DNA from: Porticoccaceae bacterium
Lineage (GTDB): Bacteria; Pseudomonadota; Gammaproteobacteria; Pseudomonadales; Porticoccaceae
Direction: 5' to 3'
Assembly: GCA_017858295.1 (NCBI GenBank)
Contig: JAFMBU010000120.1
Span: 1-5,328 of the forward strand
DNA length: 5,328 nucleotides
Shown: one piece after another, positions 5,281 to 5,328 of the stretch
How positions within the stretch are numbered: position 1 is the stretch's first letter
How the letters are laid out: every line of letters starts with the position of its first letter
Notes under the pieces: generated by a model
The model's input: the letters and a program-made list of their open reading frames with translations, nothing else
Databases searched by the model: none
Told to the model about the DNA's origin: nothing
Program-made: the position numbers and the translations under genes

Positions 5281-5328
5281 GCTTCCTTAGATGCCGGAGC
5301 CGCTTCAACTGCTGGAGCTGCTTCAACT
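5268..5328 (-). CDS. rpsB: 30S ribosomal protein S2, C-terminal tail (gene runs off the window)
   Basis: Only the last 19 codons and the stop are present. They read VEAAPAVEAAPASKEAAAE, an alanine/glutamate/proline-rich tail, then TAA directly followed by TAG. The identity rests mainly on context: rpsB precedes tsf in nearly all gammaproteobacteria, and low-complexity Ala/Glu-rich tails are common at the C terminus of S2, outside the folded core. No core S2 residue is within the window, so sequence alone does not prove the call. S2 binds late to the 30S subunit and in E. coli represses its own operon through the rpsB leader, which would lie outside this window. Confidence 0.88.
   Translation of the reverse strand, partial: VEAAPAVEAAPASKEAAAE
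5292..5327 (-). repeat. Two 18-base tandem repeats encoding VEAAPA twice in the S2 tail
   Basis: Bases 5310-5327 and 5292-5309, read on the minus strand, are two adjacent 18-base units encoding Val-Glu-Ala-Ala-Pro-Ala. They match at 16 of 18 positions; both differences are A/G changes at third codon positions (GCA/GCG and CCA/CCG) and leave the protein unchanged. The array may continue past the window edge. Confidence 0.85.

Noticed and set aside
1..5328. Search for CRISPR repeats, insertion-sequence ends, transfer or ribosomal RNA genes, and phage or defence genes
   Set aside because: Nearly every base is covered by conserved housekeeping genes and the longest gap is 85 bases, so no room or signal exists for such elements.

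Overview
The window is a continuous block of housekeeping genes, all on the minus strand. In transcription order (from high to low coordinates) it holds: the 3' end of rpsB, an intrinsic terminator, tsf, pyrH, frr, uppS, cdsA, dxr, and the 5' end of rseP. Both ends of the window cut through genes. No mobile element, CRISPR array, RNA gene or accessory system is visible. I found no candidate for a new multi-gene system.

The proteins and the order point to a gammaproteobacterium. uppS-cdsA-dxr-rseP is the order I know from Pseudomonas; in Escherichia coli dxr lies between frr and uppS. Intermediate GC content and the sequence flavour would fit a marine lineage near Pseudomonadales/Cellvibrionales, but that placement is inference.

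Layout from high to low coordinates: rpsB ends at 5268 with two stop codons in tandem. An 85-base spacer follows, holding a weak hairpin over the stop codons and then a strong GC-rich hairpin with a U tract. tsf starts 35 bases past that hairpin. After tsf the genes are packed tightly: a 30-base gap to pyrH, an 8-base overlap pyrH/frr, a 19-base gap frr/uppS, an 8-base overlap uppS/cdsA, and 3-base gaps at cdsA/dxr and dxr/rseP. This spacing implies one polycistronic message with translational coupling at several junctions. No stretch above 85 bases lacks a gene.

Functionally the operon joins translation (S2, EF-Ts, ribosome recycling factor) with envelope building. PyrH makes UDP, the precursor of UTP and CTP. 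CTP is the co-substrate of CdsA. Dxr feeds the MEP pathway that makes isopentenyl diphosphate, which UppS polymerises into the undecaprenyl carrier for peptidoglycan. CdsA makes CDP-diacylglycerol for phospholipids. RseP is the intramembrane protease of the envelope-stress response.

The points worth a second look are regulatory or small-scale: the terminator between rpsB and tsf with no convincing promoter after it, the hairpin over the rpsB stop codons, a palindrome centred on the frr stop codon just ahead of an uppS start that lacks a Shine-Dalgarno sequence, a tandem repeat in the S2 tail, and a few substitutions in UppS signature motifs.
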